Origin: Arthrobacter sp. GMC3
GTDB taxonomy: Bacteria; Actinomycetota; Actinomycetes; Actinomycetales; Micrococcaceae
Assembly (NCBI RefSeq): GCF_002929305.1
Contig: NZ_PJIO01000014.1
Coordinates: 36,508 to 100,507 of the forward strand
Length of the DNA: 64,000 nt
Direction of reading: 5' to 3'
Shown piece by piece: positions 9,292 through 18,092 of this stretch; position 1 is the first letter of the stretch, and every line of letters starts with the position of its first letter. The translations under genes and the position numbers were made by a program. The notes beneath the pieces are model-generated. The model searched no databases and was not told the DNA's origin. It was given only the letters and a program-made list of their open reading frames with translations.

Positions 9292-10530
9292 ATGACACTT
9301 CACACCCTCAGCGAACTCATCGATGAAGGTGTCCGTGGGCGGTACGTTCTTATCCGTTGCGATTTGAACGTGCCGCTTGACGGCTCTCGCGTCACCGATG
9401 ACGGCCGCATCAGGGCTTCCTTGCCCGGGGTTAAAGCACTGGCCGACGCCGGTGCCAAGGTCCTGCTGACCGCTCACCTTGGCCGCCCCAAGGGTGCCCC
9501 GGAGGCCAAGTACTCCTTGGCTCCCGCTGTTGCCCGATTGGCAGAGTTAGCTCCCGAGCTCAACGCCACCTTGGCCGCCGACACCACTGGTCCCAGCGCG
9601 CAGTCCGCTGCCGCTGCCTTGGCTGACGGCTCCGTCCTGGTGCTTGAGAATGTGCGCTTTGATGCCCGCGAAACCTCAAAGGTCGACGCCGACCGTGCAG
9701 CATTTGCTGCCGAGTTGGCAGCCCTGACGGGTGACAACGGCGCCTACGTTGACGACGCCTTTGGTGCCGTTCACCGCAAGCACGCCAGCGTCTTCGACAT
9801 TGCCAAGCTCTTGCCCTCCTACCAGGGCGATCTGGTACGCACCGAGTTGGAAGTTCTGCGCAAGCTGACCACCGACACGGAGCGCCCCTACGTGGTGGTT
9901 CTGGGTGGGTCCAAGGTCTCGGACAAGCTGGCTGTCATCGAGAACCTGCTGGGCAAGGCCGACACCATTCTGGTTGGCGGCGGCATGCTGTTCACCTTCC
10001 TCGCAGCACAGGGCCACAAGGTTGGCGCCTCACTGTTGGAAGTTGACCAGATCCCCGTAGTCAAGGACTATCTGGCCCGTGCGGCCGCGGTTGGCACCAC
10101 CTTTGTGTTGCCGACCGACATTGTGGTTGCCGCTGGTTTTGCCGCCGATGCAGCCCATGAAACGGTTCCCGCCGATGCCATCGAATCAAGTTCGTTCGGT
10201 GCCAACGGCTTGGGCCTGGACATCGGCACGGTTTCCGGTGCGGCCTTCGCCGCTGCCATCGCCGAGGCAAAGACAGTGTTCTGGAACGGGCCCATGGGCG
10301 TGTTCGAGTTCGCAGCCTTCGCCGAGGGTACCCGTGCAGTGGCGGGCGCCTTGCGTGATGCCAGTGCCAACGGTGGCTTCACCGTTGTTGGTGGCGGAGA
10401 TTCAGCCGCAGCCGTGCGCACCCTCGGGTTCGCCGACTCCGACTTTGGGCACATCTCCACCGGTGGTGGAGCAAGCCTGGAGTTCCTTGAAGGCAAGGAA
10501 CTTCCCGGATTGAGCGCCCTGGAGCGTTAG
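9292..10530 (+). CDS. pgk: Phosphoglycerate kinase
   Basis: Phosphoglycerate kinase (412 residues) transfers phosphate from 1,3-bisphosphoglycerate to ADP. The N-terminal signature is LIRCDLNVPLDG, followed by LTAHLGRPKG, YVDDAFGAVHR, the ATP-site segment VVLGGSKVSDKL, WNGPMGVFE, and the C-terminal GGGDSAAAV and STGGGASLEFLEG. It begins 9 bases after the gap stop with AAGGG in between, so it is co-transcribed with gap. A GC-rich hairpin at 10536-10567 follows immediately and may reduce transcription into tpiA. Confidence 0.98.
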   Translation: MTLHTLSELIDEGVRGRYVLIRCDLNVPLDGSRVTDDGRIRASLPGVKALADAGAKVLLTAHLGRPKGAPEAKYSLAPAVARLAELAPELNATLAADTTGPSAQSAAAALADGSVLVLENVRFDARETSKVDADRAAFAAELAALTGDNGAYVDDAFGAVHRKHASVFDIAKLLPSYQGDLVRTELEVLRKLTTDTERPYVVVLGGSKVSDKLAVIENLLGKADTILVGGGMLFTFLAAQGHKVGASLLEVDQIPVVKDYLARAAAVGTTFVLPTDIVVAAGFAADAAHETVPADAIESSSFGANGLGLDIGTVSGAAFAAAIAEAKTVFWNGPMGVFEFAAFAEGTRAVAGALRDASANGGFTVVGGGDSAAAVRTLGFADSDFGHISTGGGASLEFLEGKELPGLSALER

Positions 10531-10535
10531 ACAAA

Positions 10536-10567
10536 GAGGCGGTGGCGGGCTATCCCGCCGCCGCCTC
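10536..10567 (+). terminator. Hairpin between pgk and tpiA (partial terminator or processing site)
   Basis: A 14-bp stem with one G-U pair (left arm 10536-10549, right arm 10554-10567, loop CTAT) lies 5 bases after pgk and is followed by TTCTCGCG rather than a T-run. Because tpiA continues on the same strand, it more likely tunes transcript level or stability than ends the operon. Confidence 0.65.
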
Positions 10568-10634
10568 TTCTCGCGCCATCCGGCGCAATTGTTTTTAAGA
10601 GTTTTACTTTAGCTATGCAAGGAACGAGAGAGCG

Positions 10635-11450
10635 ATGACGACTTCAACCAACGGTAAATTTGACCGCACACCGCTGATTGCCGGCAACTGGAAGATGAAC
10701 ATGGACCACGTCCAGGGCATCACCTTGCTGCAGAAACTGGCGTGGACCCTTTCGGACGCCCGCCACGACTTCAGCCGCGTTGAGGTTTCCGTCTTCCCTC
10801 CGTTCACCGACATCCGTGGCGTCCAGACTTTGGTTCAGGGCGACAAACTCAAGCTCAGCTACGGTGGTCAGGACCTCTCCGACAAGGACTCCGGCGCCTA
10901 CACCGGAGACATCTCCGGCGCCTTCTTGAACAAGCTCGGCTGCACCTACGTGCTGGTGGGCCACAGCGAACGCCGCGAAATCCACGGCGAGAGCGATGAA
11001 CTGCTCAACGCCAAGGTCAAGGCGGCCTTCCGCAATGAGCTCACACCCGTCCTATGCGCAGGCGAAGGCCTCGAAATTCGTAAGGCCGGCACCCACGTGG
11101 AGCACACCCTTGCACAGGTTCGTGCCGGCGTCGCCGGACTGAGCGCCAAGCAGGCTGCACAGTTGGTCATCGCCTACGAGCCCGTTTGGGCCATCGGCAC
11201 CGGCGAAGTTGCCGGGCCCGAGGATGCGCAGGAACTTTGCGCGGCCATCCGTGCCGAGCTCGCCGAACTGTTCGACGCCGAAACGGCCGCCAAGACCCGC
11301 CTGCTCTACGGCGGATCGGTCAAGGCCAACAACGTTGCCGCCATCATGGCCGAGCGCGACGTTGATGGTGTGCTCGTGGGCGGCGCAAGCCTGGATGCCG
11401 GAGAGTTCGCCAACATCGCCCGTTTTGAAAGCCACCTCGTCACCAAGTGA
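10635..11450 (+). CDS. tpiA: Triose-phosphate isomerase
   Basis: This 271-residue TIM-barrel enzyme interconverts dihydroxyacetone phosphate and glyceraldehyde 3-phosphate. Catalytic residues are all present: Lys in AGNWKMNM, His in VLVGHSERR, and Glu in AYEPVWAIGTG. The phosphate loop is YGGSVKANN and the final loop is GVLVGGASL. The start is ATG 10635 with GAGAG just upstream. It is the third glycolytic gene in the cluster. The 104-base gap after pgk contains a hairpin, so it may have its own promoter as well. Confidence 0.98.
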   Translation: MTTSTNGKFDRTPLIAGNWKMNMDHVQGITLLQKLAWTLSDARHDFSRVEVSVFPPFTDIRGVQTLVQGDKLKLSYGGQDLSDKDSGAYTGDISGAFLNKLGCTYVLVGHSERREIHGESDELLNAKVKAAFRNELTPVLCAGEGLEIRKAGTHVEHTLAQVRAGVAGLSAKQAAQLVIAYEPVWAIGTGEVAGPEDAQELCAAIRAELAELFDAETAAKTRLLYGGSVKANNVAAIMAERDVDGVLVGGASLDAGEFANIARFESHLVTK

Positions 11451-11584
11451 ACTCGTGTCTATTCGCCTTGGGCGGGTGGACACGGATAGACTAGGGTGCG
11501 GATCACGCCTGCCACCTGTGCGGGATGATCCGATCCGGCTTAACTTTTTCTTAGAACTTTTTGTCCCATGCTGAAAGGCCAATC

Positions 11585-11830
11585 GTGGAAGCATTACAAA
11601 TTGCCCTGCAGATCCTGCTGGGTGTCACCAGTTTGCTGCTGACCCTCTTGATCTTGCTCCACAAGGGCCGCGGTGGCGGATTGTCAGATATGTTCGGTGG
11701 TGGCATGAGCTCCAACCTTGGCTCCTCAGGCGTTGCCGAGCGCAACCTGAACCGCTTCACGGTTATCTTGGGCATCACCTGGGGCGTTGTCATCATCAGC
11801 CTCGGCCTGATCATGTCCTACGCAACGTAG
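11585..11830 (+). CDS. secG: Preprotein translocase subunit SecG
   Basis: SecG (81 residues) is a small membrane subunit of the SecYEG protein-export channel. Two hydrophobic helices (about residues 2-22 and 56-77) flank a Gly-rich loop with the family motif GRGGGLSDMFGGGMSSNLGSSG. GTG 11585 was chosen because GAAAGG is 6 bases upstream and the protein then starts at the first helix; TTG 11561 would add eight unlikely residues. The secG position after tpiA is conserved in actinobacteria. A bidirectional terminator follows. Confidence 0.95.
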   Translation: MEALQIALQILLGVTSLLLTLLILLHKGRGGGLSDMFGGGMSSNLGSSGVAERNLNRFTVILGITWGVVIISLGLIMSYAT

Positions 11831-11851
11831 CGAGCACGAAGCCGTAGCAAC

Positions 11852-11891
11852 AAAAAGGTCCCGTCCGGAATCATCCGGACGGGACCTTTTT
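11852..11891. terminator. Bidirectional terminator between secG and pgl
   Basis: A 13-bp GC-rich stem with loop ATCA is flanked by AAAAA on the left and TTTTT on the right, making an 18-bp inverted repeat. It serves the plus-strand glycolytic operon and the minus-strand pentose phosphate operon that converge here. Confidence 0.92.
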
Positions 11892-11909
11892 GTTTACAAC
11901 CAGTCGGCG

Positions 11910-12716
11910 TCAGTGTTCGCGGCGCATGAGCTGCTCGGGAACTTTCGCTGCCGCGTCCTGATCGATCAACCAGAGAGTCTTGTTGACTCCGCGGGCACCC
12001 GAGGCGGGCACCTGCACGGGGTTGGCACCAGCCAGGCCCAGGCCAACCGCCGCGGCCTTGTCGGCGCCGGCGGCAACGATCCAGATTTCCTGGGCCGTGT
12101 TGATAGTTTCCAGAGTCAGAGACACGCGCGACGGCGGCGGTTTGGGGGAGTTGGTGACACCCACCACTGTTGCTCCCTGGGTGCGGATGCCCGCCATGTC
12201 CGGGAACAGCGAGGCAATGTGCGCGTCCGGGCCCAGACCCAGCAACAACACGTCAAACCGCGGAACCGTGGCGTCATGGGAGGTGGAGGCGTCGTCGTCG
12301 TTCTCCCACTCCCGGCGGGCGGCGTCCGCCAGCTGCGCTGCGTAATCGGCGACGGCGGCATCCAGATCGCCCACCTCATCCGAAGCCGCCATGACGTGAA
12401 CCCGGGTGGGGTCCACGTCAATGGAGTCCAGCAGGGCCGTGCGGGCCTGGCCAACATTCCTGTCAGCGGAGTCAGCGGCAACAAACCTGTCATCGCCAAA
12501 CCAGAAATTAACCTTGGCCCAGTCAACCGAAAGCCGGGCCGGGGACTCGGCGATGGCCTTCAGAGTGGCGATGCCAACGCTGCCGCCGGTCAACACCACC
12601 GTGGCCTCGCCGCGTTCGCTCTGCACATCAAGCAGGCGAGTAATCAGCCGGGCAGCCGTGGTGGCGGCAAGGACGTCAAAGCTGGGGTGCACCGTAATGC
12701 GTACGTTAGAGCTCAT
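11910..12716 (-). CDS. pgl: 6-phosphogluconolactonase
   Basis: This 268-residue lactonase hydrolyses 6-phosphogluconolactone, the second step of the oxidative pentose phosphate pathway. It belongs to the NagB/DevB-like sugar isomerase fold. The N-terminal VVLTGGSVG and VNFWFGDDRFVAADSADRN blocks and the central LLGLGPDAHIASLFP block are the family signatures. ATG 12716 overlaps the opcA stop by 4 bases (ATGA), so it is translated together with opcA and zwf. It is the last gene of the minus-strand pentose phosphate cluster and ends just before the secG terminator. Confidence 0.95.
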   Translation of the reverse strand: MSSNVRITVHPSFDVLAATTAARLITRLLDVQSERGEATVVLTGGSVGIATLKAIAESPARLSVDWAKVNFWFGDDRFVAADSADRNVGQARTALLDSIDVDPTRVHVMAASDEVGDLDAAVADYAAQLADAARREWENDDDASTSHDATVPRFDVLLLGLGPDAHIASLFPDMAGIRTQGATVVGVTNSPKPPPSRVSLTLETINTAQEIWIVAAGADKAAAVGLGLAGANPVQVPASGARGVNKTLWLIDQDAAAKVPEQLMRREH

Positions 12717-13666
12717 GCTTGGACTACCTTTTCCTCTGCCAACAGCTTGGTCATGCCCACGGTGACAACCTCACCGAAGACCTCATCGGGATCAAGCCTA
12801 CGCAACTCTTCGGCCAGGCAATCCTGCAAGGAACGCCGCGGCAGCGAAAGCTGCTGCACCGGCTGACCCGGCTGGGTCAAAATGGCCTCGGAATTCCCGG
12901 GACGGAACAGCTCAATGCTACCCGTGGCACGTTCCAAAACTACGCGGCGGATGCCCGTTCCCTGCGGATCCTCCGTCACCGTGATGGGAACATTCAAGGC
13001 GCGGTGCAACCAGGACGCCAGCAGCAAGGTGCTGGGGGAGTCGCTGGCGCCTTCTACCTGCAGCCCCGTGATGGGATCGCTGGGATCGAATTGGTCCAAG
13101 GCCGCTGCCAGCTGGATGCGCCAGTTTGTCAGGCGCGTCCAAGCCAGGTCCGTATCGCCTGCCGCGTAGGTGCCGGCAATGTGGGTCAAGGCGGCCCGGG
13201 GATCGGAAGAGTTCGCCGAATCGGTGATCCTGCGATGGGCGATGCGCCCCACAGGGCTCTGACTGGCCGACGCCGGAGCGCTATTGGGCCACCACGCCAC
13301 GATGGGCGCATCTGGCAACAGCAGGGCAGAGACTACCGACTCGTTCTCCGCTGACAGTTCGCCGTACCCGCGCAACACGATGACCTCGGAGGCTCCCGCG
13401 TCACCACCCACACGGATTTCGCCGTCGAGACGGGTGGGCTCATCGGGTGAGCCCGAGGCCAGGACAATGATCCGGCAAGGATGCTCACGGCTGGCCAGGT
13501 TGGCTGCCGTAATGGCGTCCTCCTCCAGCCCGTCCGCCGTGATGACAACCAGTGTCAAGACGCGACCCAGGGCAACCACGCCGCCCTGTTCGCGCAACTT
13601 CACAATCTGCTTGGTGATCTTGGATGTTGTTGTATCGGGGAGGTCAACTATCACGGTCGACGCCAC
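12713..13666 (-). CDS. opcA: Glucose-6-phosphate dehydrogenase assembly protein OpcA
   Basis: OpcA (317 residues) is the partner or allosteric activator of glucose-6-phosphate dehydrogenase in cyanobacteria and actinobacteria. It shows the family N-terminus with a TTTSKI segment, TLVVITADG, the HPCRIIVLA strand and LLLPDAPIVAWWPN. It starts at GTG 13666 inside the 3' end of zwf (16-base overlap) and overlaps pgl by 4 bases, so zwf, opcA and pgl are translationally coupled. This suggests tight stoichiometry of the Zwf-OpcA complex, an inference from gene layout. Confidence 0.95.
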   Translation of the reverse strand: MASTVIVDLPDTTTSKITKQIVKLREQGGVVALGRVLTLVVITADGLEEDAITAANLASREHPCRIIVLASGSPDEPTRLDGEIRVGGDAGASEVIVLRGYGELSAENESVVSALLLPDAPIVAWWPNSAPASASQSPVGRIAHRRITDSANSSDPRAALTHIAGTYAAGDTDLAWTRLTNWRIQLAAALDQFDPSDPITGLQVEGASDSPSTLLLASWLHRALNVPITVTEDPQGTGIRRVVLERATGSIELFRPGNSEAILTQPGQPVQQLSLPRRSLQDCLAEELRRLDPDEVFGEVVTVGMTKLLAEEKVVQA

Positions 13667-15195
13667 GTCCTTCCGTCTCGCTTCAACAGTTCATCGGCCG
13701 ACGCCGGGCCCCAGCTGCCGGGTTCATAGCTTTCGGGCTGGATACCCTGCTCCGCCCAGAACTCCTCGAACGGGTCCAGGATCTTCCACGACAGTTCCAC
13801 CTCTTGGTGACGAGGGAACAGCGGGGGTTCACCCAGCAGCACGTCAAGGATCAGACGCTCATAGGCCTCCGGGCTTGATTCCGTAAAGGCGTGACCGTAG
13901 CCGAAGTCCATGGTGACGTCGCGGACCTCCATCTGTGTACCGGGCACCTTGGAGCCAAAGCGAATGGTGACACCCTCATCGGGCTGGACCCGGATGACCA
14001 CGGCATTCTGACCGAAGTCGTCCTCGGCATGGTCGGTGAACAGCAAGTTGGGGGCGCGCTTGAAAACGACGGCGATCTCGGTGACACGGCGGCCCAGCCT
14101 CTTCCCTGCGCGCAGGTAGAAAGGCACGCCCGACCAACGCCGGGTGTTGATATCCAGCCGGATGGCGGCAAAGGTCTCCGTGGTTGAATCCGCGGGGATT
14201 CCCTCTTCGTCCAGGTAACCCAGTACCTGTTCGCCACCCTGCCAGCCACCAGCAAACTGGCCGCGTGCCGAGTGGGTGGAAAGATCCGCCGGAAGTTTGA
14301 CGGCTGCCAGCACCTTTTCCTTTTCGGCGCGCAAATCCTGGGCGTTGAAGGAGATGGGCTCCTCCATGGCCGTGAGAGCCAAAAGCTGCAAAAGGTGGTT
14401 CTGGATGACGTCGCGGGCAGCACCCACGCCGTCGTAGTAGCCGGCGCGCCCGCCGGTACCAATATCCTCGGCCATGGTGATCTGGACGTGGTCAACGTAG
14501 TTGGCGTTCCACAGGGGTTCGAAGAACTGGTTGGCGAACCGCAGGGCCAGGATATTCTGGACGGTTTCCTTGCCCAGGTAGTGGTCAATGCGGAACACCG
14601 AATCCGGGTCGAACACCGATTCAACAATGTCGTTCAGGGCCCTGGCAGATTCCAGATTGTGGCCAAACGGCTTCTCAATGACAACCCGTCGCCAGTCCGT
14701 GCCCGTGCTTTGGGCCAGGCCGTGATCCGAGAGCTGGCGGCAAACCTGCTCGAACGCTTTCGGCGGAATGGACAGGTAGAACGCGTGGTTCCCCTGTGTG
14801 CCGCGTTGGACGTCGAGCTCGTTCAGTGTGGTCTTGAGGCGTTCAAAGGCCTCGTGATCATCAAACTCGCCCTGGACAAAGCGGATGCCTTCGCTGAGCT
14901 GGTTCCAGACGGCCTCATCAAAAGGTGTCCGGCAGTGTTCCTGGACCGAGGCCTTGACCTGGGCAGCAAAGTCCTGGTTATCCCATTCGCGGCGGGCAAA
15001 ACCAACCAACGCAAAGCTGGGAGGCAACAGGCCGCGGTTGGCCAAGTCATACACGGCAGGCATGAGTTTCTTGCGTGAGAGGTCTCCTGTCACGCCAAAA
15101 AGTACAAGGGAAGACGGGCCCGCAACCCGGGACAGTCGCCGATCGCGACTGTCCCGGAGCGGGTTTGCATTATTTGTGGCTGCAAATGATGGCAT
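13651..15195 (-). CDS. zwf: Glucose-6-phosphate 1-dehydrogenase
   Basis: This 514-residue NADP-dependent dehydrogenase makes the first committed step of the oxidative pentose phosphate pathway. The Rossmann motif is LFGVTGDLSRKK, and the substrate site RIDHYLGKETVQN carries the catalytic His and Lys. IEKPFGHNL precedes it, and the C-terminal half has the usual YERLILDVLLGE block. It starts at ATG 15195, 16 bases after the pgi stop. The order pgi-zwf-opcA-pgl commits glucose 6-phosphate to NADPH production within one transcript. Confidence 0.98.
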   Translation of the reverse strand: MPSFAATNNANPLRDSRDRRLSRVAGPSSLVLFGVTGDLSRKKLMPAVYDLANRGLLPPSFALVGFARREWDNQDFAAQVKASVQEHCRTPFDEAVWNQLSEGIRFVQGEFDDHEAFERLKTTLNELDVQRGTQGNHAFYLSIPPKAFEQVCRQLSDHGLAQSTGTDWRRVVIEKPFGHNLESARALNDIVESVFDPDSVFRIDHYLGKETVQNILALRFANQFFEPLWNANYVDHVQITMAEDIGTGGRAGYYDGVGAARDVIQNHLLQLLALTAMEEPISFNAQDLRAEKEKVLAAVKLPADLSTHSARGQFAGGWQGGEQVLGYLDEEGIPADSTTETFAAIRLDINTRRWSGVPFYLRAGKRLGRRVTEIAVVFKRAPNLLFTDHAEDDFGQNAVVIRVQPDEGVTIRFGSKVPGTQMEVRDVTMDFGYGHAFTESSPEAYERLILDVLLGEPPLFPRHQEVELSWKILDPFEEFWAEQGIQPESYEPGSWGPASADELLKRDGRTWRRP

Positions 15196-15211
15196 CGTGG
15201 GTCTAGGAGCC

Positions 15212-16849
15212 TTATGCGTCGGTGTGCTGGCCGGCTAGCGCAGCCACCACAGTTTTCAATTGTTCAACACCGGCAGGGATATCGGTCAGGTGCAGTCGCA
15301 GCACTGGACGACCATGATCGGCCAAAACCTGTGCGTCCCCGGCCGCCTGGGCGGCAATGAGCTCACCAAACGAGAAGGGGCGCTCCGGAATGGCCAGGTC
15401 GGCTGCGGCGTCACCAGTTACCTGCAAGAACACCCCGATGGCGGGGCCGCCCTTGTGGAACTGGCCGGTGGAGTGCAAGAAGCGCGGGCCCCAACCGAAG
15501 GTGACGGGCCGTGCCGTAACGGCGGCAAGCTGGTCCCTGACCACTGACAAGGAGGCGTTGGCCAGCCTGTCCAGGTACGCCTGCACGCTGAGGTAGCCGT
15601 CAGCGGGCAAAGTGGCGGCCAGCGCTGCCAGGGCCTGTCCGACGGTTGACGCGCCAGCAAGCCAGGCGTCGTCGTCGTTGGCGCAGCGAACCTCAATGGC
15701 ACCATCGGTGAACAGTGCCGGTGTGGGTGCCGGTGTTGCATCGAGCAGCCCGCGGGCTGCGGACTTGGCCGCTTCCACGTCGGGCTGGTCGAAGGGGTTG
15801 ATGCCCAGCAGGCGTCCGGCAACGGCGGTGGCGAATTCCCACACCATCATCTGCGCGCCAAGATCCCCGGCAATGCTGACTTCATTCTCGCCAAGTTCGA
15901 CGTCGGCGTCCCCGGCGACCAGCCGCACCACTAGGACGTCTGTGGCACCGCCGGTGACCTCCGGCGAGCCTGACTCGGCCACGACCGGCAGGACTCCGGT
16001 GCCCAGCTTGCCGGTGGATTCGGCGATGAGCTGTTCGGCCCAGTCGGCGAAGCCAACAATGCCGGAACCGTCATCAACAATGACAACCTTGTTGCGCAAC
16101 GGCGAGGTGCCACCCAAGGCTGCGCCAAGGCGCAGGCCAATGTTGTCGACGTCGTCCTCGCGCAGGAACTCCCCAGCCTCCTCGGCCGAATCCAGCAGCG
16201 CCTGAACATCGACGCCGGCCAGACCCGAGGGAACCAGACCGAAGGCTGTCAGGCCGGAGTAACGCCCGCCCACATGCGGATCGGCGTTGAAGACCTTGCG
16301 GTAACCGGCCTCGCGTGCGGAAACATCCAAGGGAGAACCGGGATCGGTGACGATCACGATGCGGGACTTGGCGTCGATCCCGGCAGCAGTGAACTCCTGC
16401 TCGAAGATGCGGCGCTGAGAGTCGGTTTCCAGTGTGGAACCCGACTTGGAGGAAACCACGATGGCCGTGGTAGCCAAACGGTCCGAAATTGCCGCACGAA
16501 CCTGGCCAGGCTCCGTACTGTCCAAGACAGTGAGTTCAACGCCCGCCGTGGCGGTGATGACCTCAGGTGCCAGTGAGGAACCGCCCATGCCGCACAGGAC
16601 AATATGGTTCACGCCCTCTGCCAAAAGGTCCGCGCGCAGGGCAGTGATGTCGGCTACCAGCGCAGCGGACACCTCGGGAGCCTCGACCCAGCCCAAGCGG
16701 ATGGCCGACTCGGCCTCCGCCTCGGCGCCCCACAAAGTGGCGTCCTTGGCGAAGATCCGGGAGGCAACCTGCTCGGCAACCAACGGCTCAAGGTGGGCCG
16801 CTCCCGCGGCTTGGGCTGCGCCAGTGGCAGCAAATGCCAGTGAAGTCAT
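15212..16849 (-). CDS. pgi: Glucose-6-phosphate isomerase
   Basis: This 545-residue phosphoglucose isomerase interconverts glucose 6-phosphate and fructose 6-phosphate. It shows the SIS-domain blocks CGMGGSSLAPEV, VVSSKSGSTLETDS and GGRYSGLTAFGLVPSGLAG. The C-terminal WGPRFLHSTGQFHKGGP segment carries the catalytic His and Lys region. ATG 16849 gives the family N-terminus; the open frame continues 15 codons upstream, overlapping tal, but has no better start. Only 4 bases separate it from tal. Its form resembles the isomerase half of bifunctional Tal-Pgi enzymes, from recalled family structure. Confidence 0.95.
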   Translation of the reverse strand: MTSLAFAATGAAQAAGAAHLEPLVAEQVASRIFAKDATLWGAEAEAESAIRLGWVEAPEVSAALVADITALRADLLAEGVNHIVLCGMGGSSLAPEVITATAGVELTVLDSTEPGQVRAAISDRLATTAIVVSSKSGSTLETDSQRRIFEQEFTAAGIDAKSRIVIVTDPGSPLDVSAREAGYRKVFNADPHVGGRYSGLTAFGLVPSGLAGVDVQALLDSAEEAGEFLREDDVDNIGLRLGAALGGTSPLRNKVVIVDDGSGIVGFADWAEQLIAESTGKLGTGVLPVVAESGSPEVTGGATDVLVVRLVAGDADVELGENEVSIAGDLGAQMMVWEFATAVAGRLLGINPFDQPDVEAAKSAARGLLDATPAPTPALFTDGAIEVRCANDDDAWLAGASTVGQALAALAATLPADGYLSVQAYLDRLANASLSVVRDQLAAVTARPVTFGWGPRFLHSTGQFHKGGPAIGVFLQVTGDAAADLAIPERPFSFGELIAAQAAGDAQVLADHGRPVLRLHLTDIPAGVEQLKTVVAALAGQHTDA

Positions 16850-16853
16850 GGGA

Positions 16854-17975
16854 TTACGCTTCCTTGCCGGCAGCGTCCAGGGCGTCCTGAACATGGTTCA
16901 GGAGGTCCTTCCAGCTAGCCACGAACTTGTCCAAGCCCTCGGTTTCGAGCAAGTTGACCACGTCGTTGTAGGAAATGCCCAAGCCCTCAAGCTGGTTCAG
17001 CAGGGCGTTGGATGCCTCGTACGTGCCGGTGATGGTGTCGCCGGTGACCACGCCGTGGTCGAAGGTGGCGTCAAGGGTCTTTTCCGGCATGGTGTTGACC
17101 ACGTTGGCAGCGGCAAGGCCGGTGACATACATGGTGTCCGGGTAGTCGGGGTTCTTGACACCGGTGGAAGCCCAGAGGGGGCGCTGGGGGAGTGCGCCGG
17201 CGTCGGCCAGCAGTGCCCAACGCTCGGAGGAGAAGACACCTTCGAAGGCTTCGTAGGCCAGACGGGCGTTGGCCAGGCCGGCCTTACCCTTCAGTGCCTT
17301 GGCCTCGTCCGTGCCAAGGGCGTCAAGGCGCTTGTCGATTTCCAGGTCGACACGGGAGACGAAGAAGGAGGCAACCGAGTGGATGTCGGCCAGATTGTGG
17401 CCGTTTGCCTTGGCCTGCTCCAGGCCGCTGATGAAGGCGTTCATGACGGCGCGGTAGCGGTCAAGGGAGAAGATGAGGGTGACATTGACGCTGATGCCCT
17501 CTGCAAGTGTTGCCGTGATGGCCTCGAGGCCCTCAAGTGTTGCCGGGATCTTGATGTAGACGTTCTTCTTATCTACCTTGGCGTAGAGACGCTTGGCCTC
17601 GGCGATGGTGCCCTCGGTGTCCCATGCCTTGCGGGGATCAACCTCGATGGACACGCGCCCATCGACACCCTTGGTTGCAGCGGCAATGCCGGCGAAAAGA
17701 TCGCAGCCGGCGGCGACGTCGGCGGTGGTGATTTCGAAGACGGCGTCCTCGGCATTGATGCCGGCGGCAGAATAGGTGGCCAGCTCAGCCTTGTAGTCAT
17801 CACCGGAAGTGATGGCGGCCTCGAAGATGCTGGGGTTGGTGGTGACGCCAACAACGTTCTTCTCATCGATGAGCTTTTGCAGGCTGCCGGTCACCAGACG
17901 GGCGCGGGAAAGGTCGTCAAGCCAGATGGAAACTCCAGCGGCGGAAAGTTCTGCGGTGGGGGTTGCGTTAGTCAT
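16854..17975 (-). CDS. tal: Transaldolase
   Basis: Transaldolase (373 residues) belongs to the long, actinobacterial-type family and moves a dihydroxyacetone unit between sugar phosphates in the non-oxidative pentose phosphate branch. Visible features are SIWLDDLSRARL, the NVVGVTTNPSIFEAAI block, the Schiff-base Lys in NVYIKIPAT, and VNVTLIFSLDRY. It starts at ATG 17975, after the GC-rich hairpin separating it from tkt, and its stop is 4 bases from pgi. The order tkt-tal-pgi-zwf-opcA is typical of the phylum. Confidence 0.97.
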   Translation of the reverse strand: MTNATPTAELSAAGVSIWLDDLSRARLVTGSLQKLIDEKNVVGVTTNPSIFEAAITSGDDYKAELATYSAAGINAEDAVFEITTADVAAGCDLFAGIAAATKGVDGRVSIEVDPRKAWDTEGTIAEAKRLYAKVDKKNVYIKIPATLEGLEAITATLAEGISVNVTLIFSLDRYRAVMNAFISGLEQAKANGHNLADIHSVASFFVSRVDLEIDKRLDALGTDEAKALKGKAGLANARLAYEAFEGVFSSERWALLADAGALPQRPLWASTGVKNPDYPDTMYVTGLAAANVVNTMPEKTLDATFDHGVVTGDTITGTYEASNALLNQLEGLGISYNDVVNLLETEGLDKFVASWKDLLNHVQDALDAAGKEA

Positions 17976-18036
17976 TTTTGCTTCTTTCCTTGAAATTAAG
18001 GGCCTGCATTCTTCAGCACTGCAGGTGAGGTGTTGT

Positions 18037-18074
18037 ATTCCCTGCGGGCCGGACCGGGCCGGCCCGCAGTGAAT
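18037..18074 (-). promoter_or_regulatory. Strong hairpin in the tkt-tal intergenic region
   Basis: The arms 18037-18052 and 18059-18074 pair at 15 of 16 positions around a 6-base loop. On the minus strand it lies 18 bases after the tkt stop and about 60 bases before tal. No T-run follows, so it may stabilise or partly end the tkt transcript, giving tkt and tal different levels. Function is inferred. Confidence 0.7.
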
Positions 18075-18092
18075 ACGTTAGAGAGGTGCGGC

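Noticed and set aside
16434..17993. 519-residue plus-strand open frame opposite pgi and tal
   Set aside because: Crosses two conserved minus-strand genes and shows only shadow composition.
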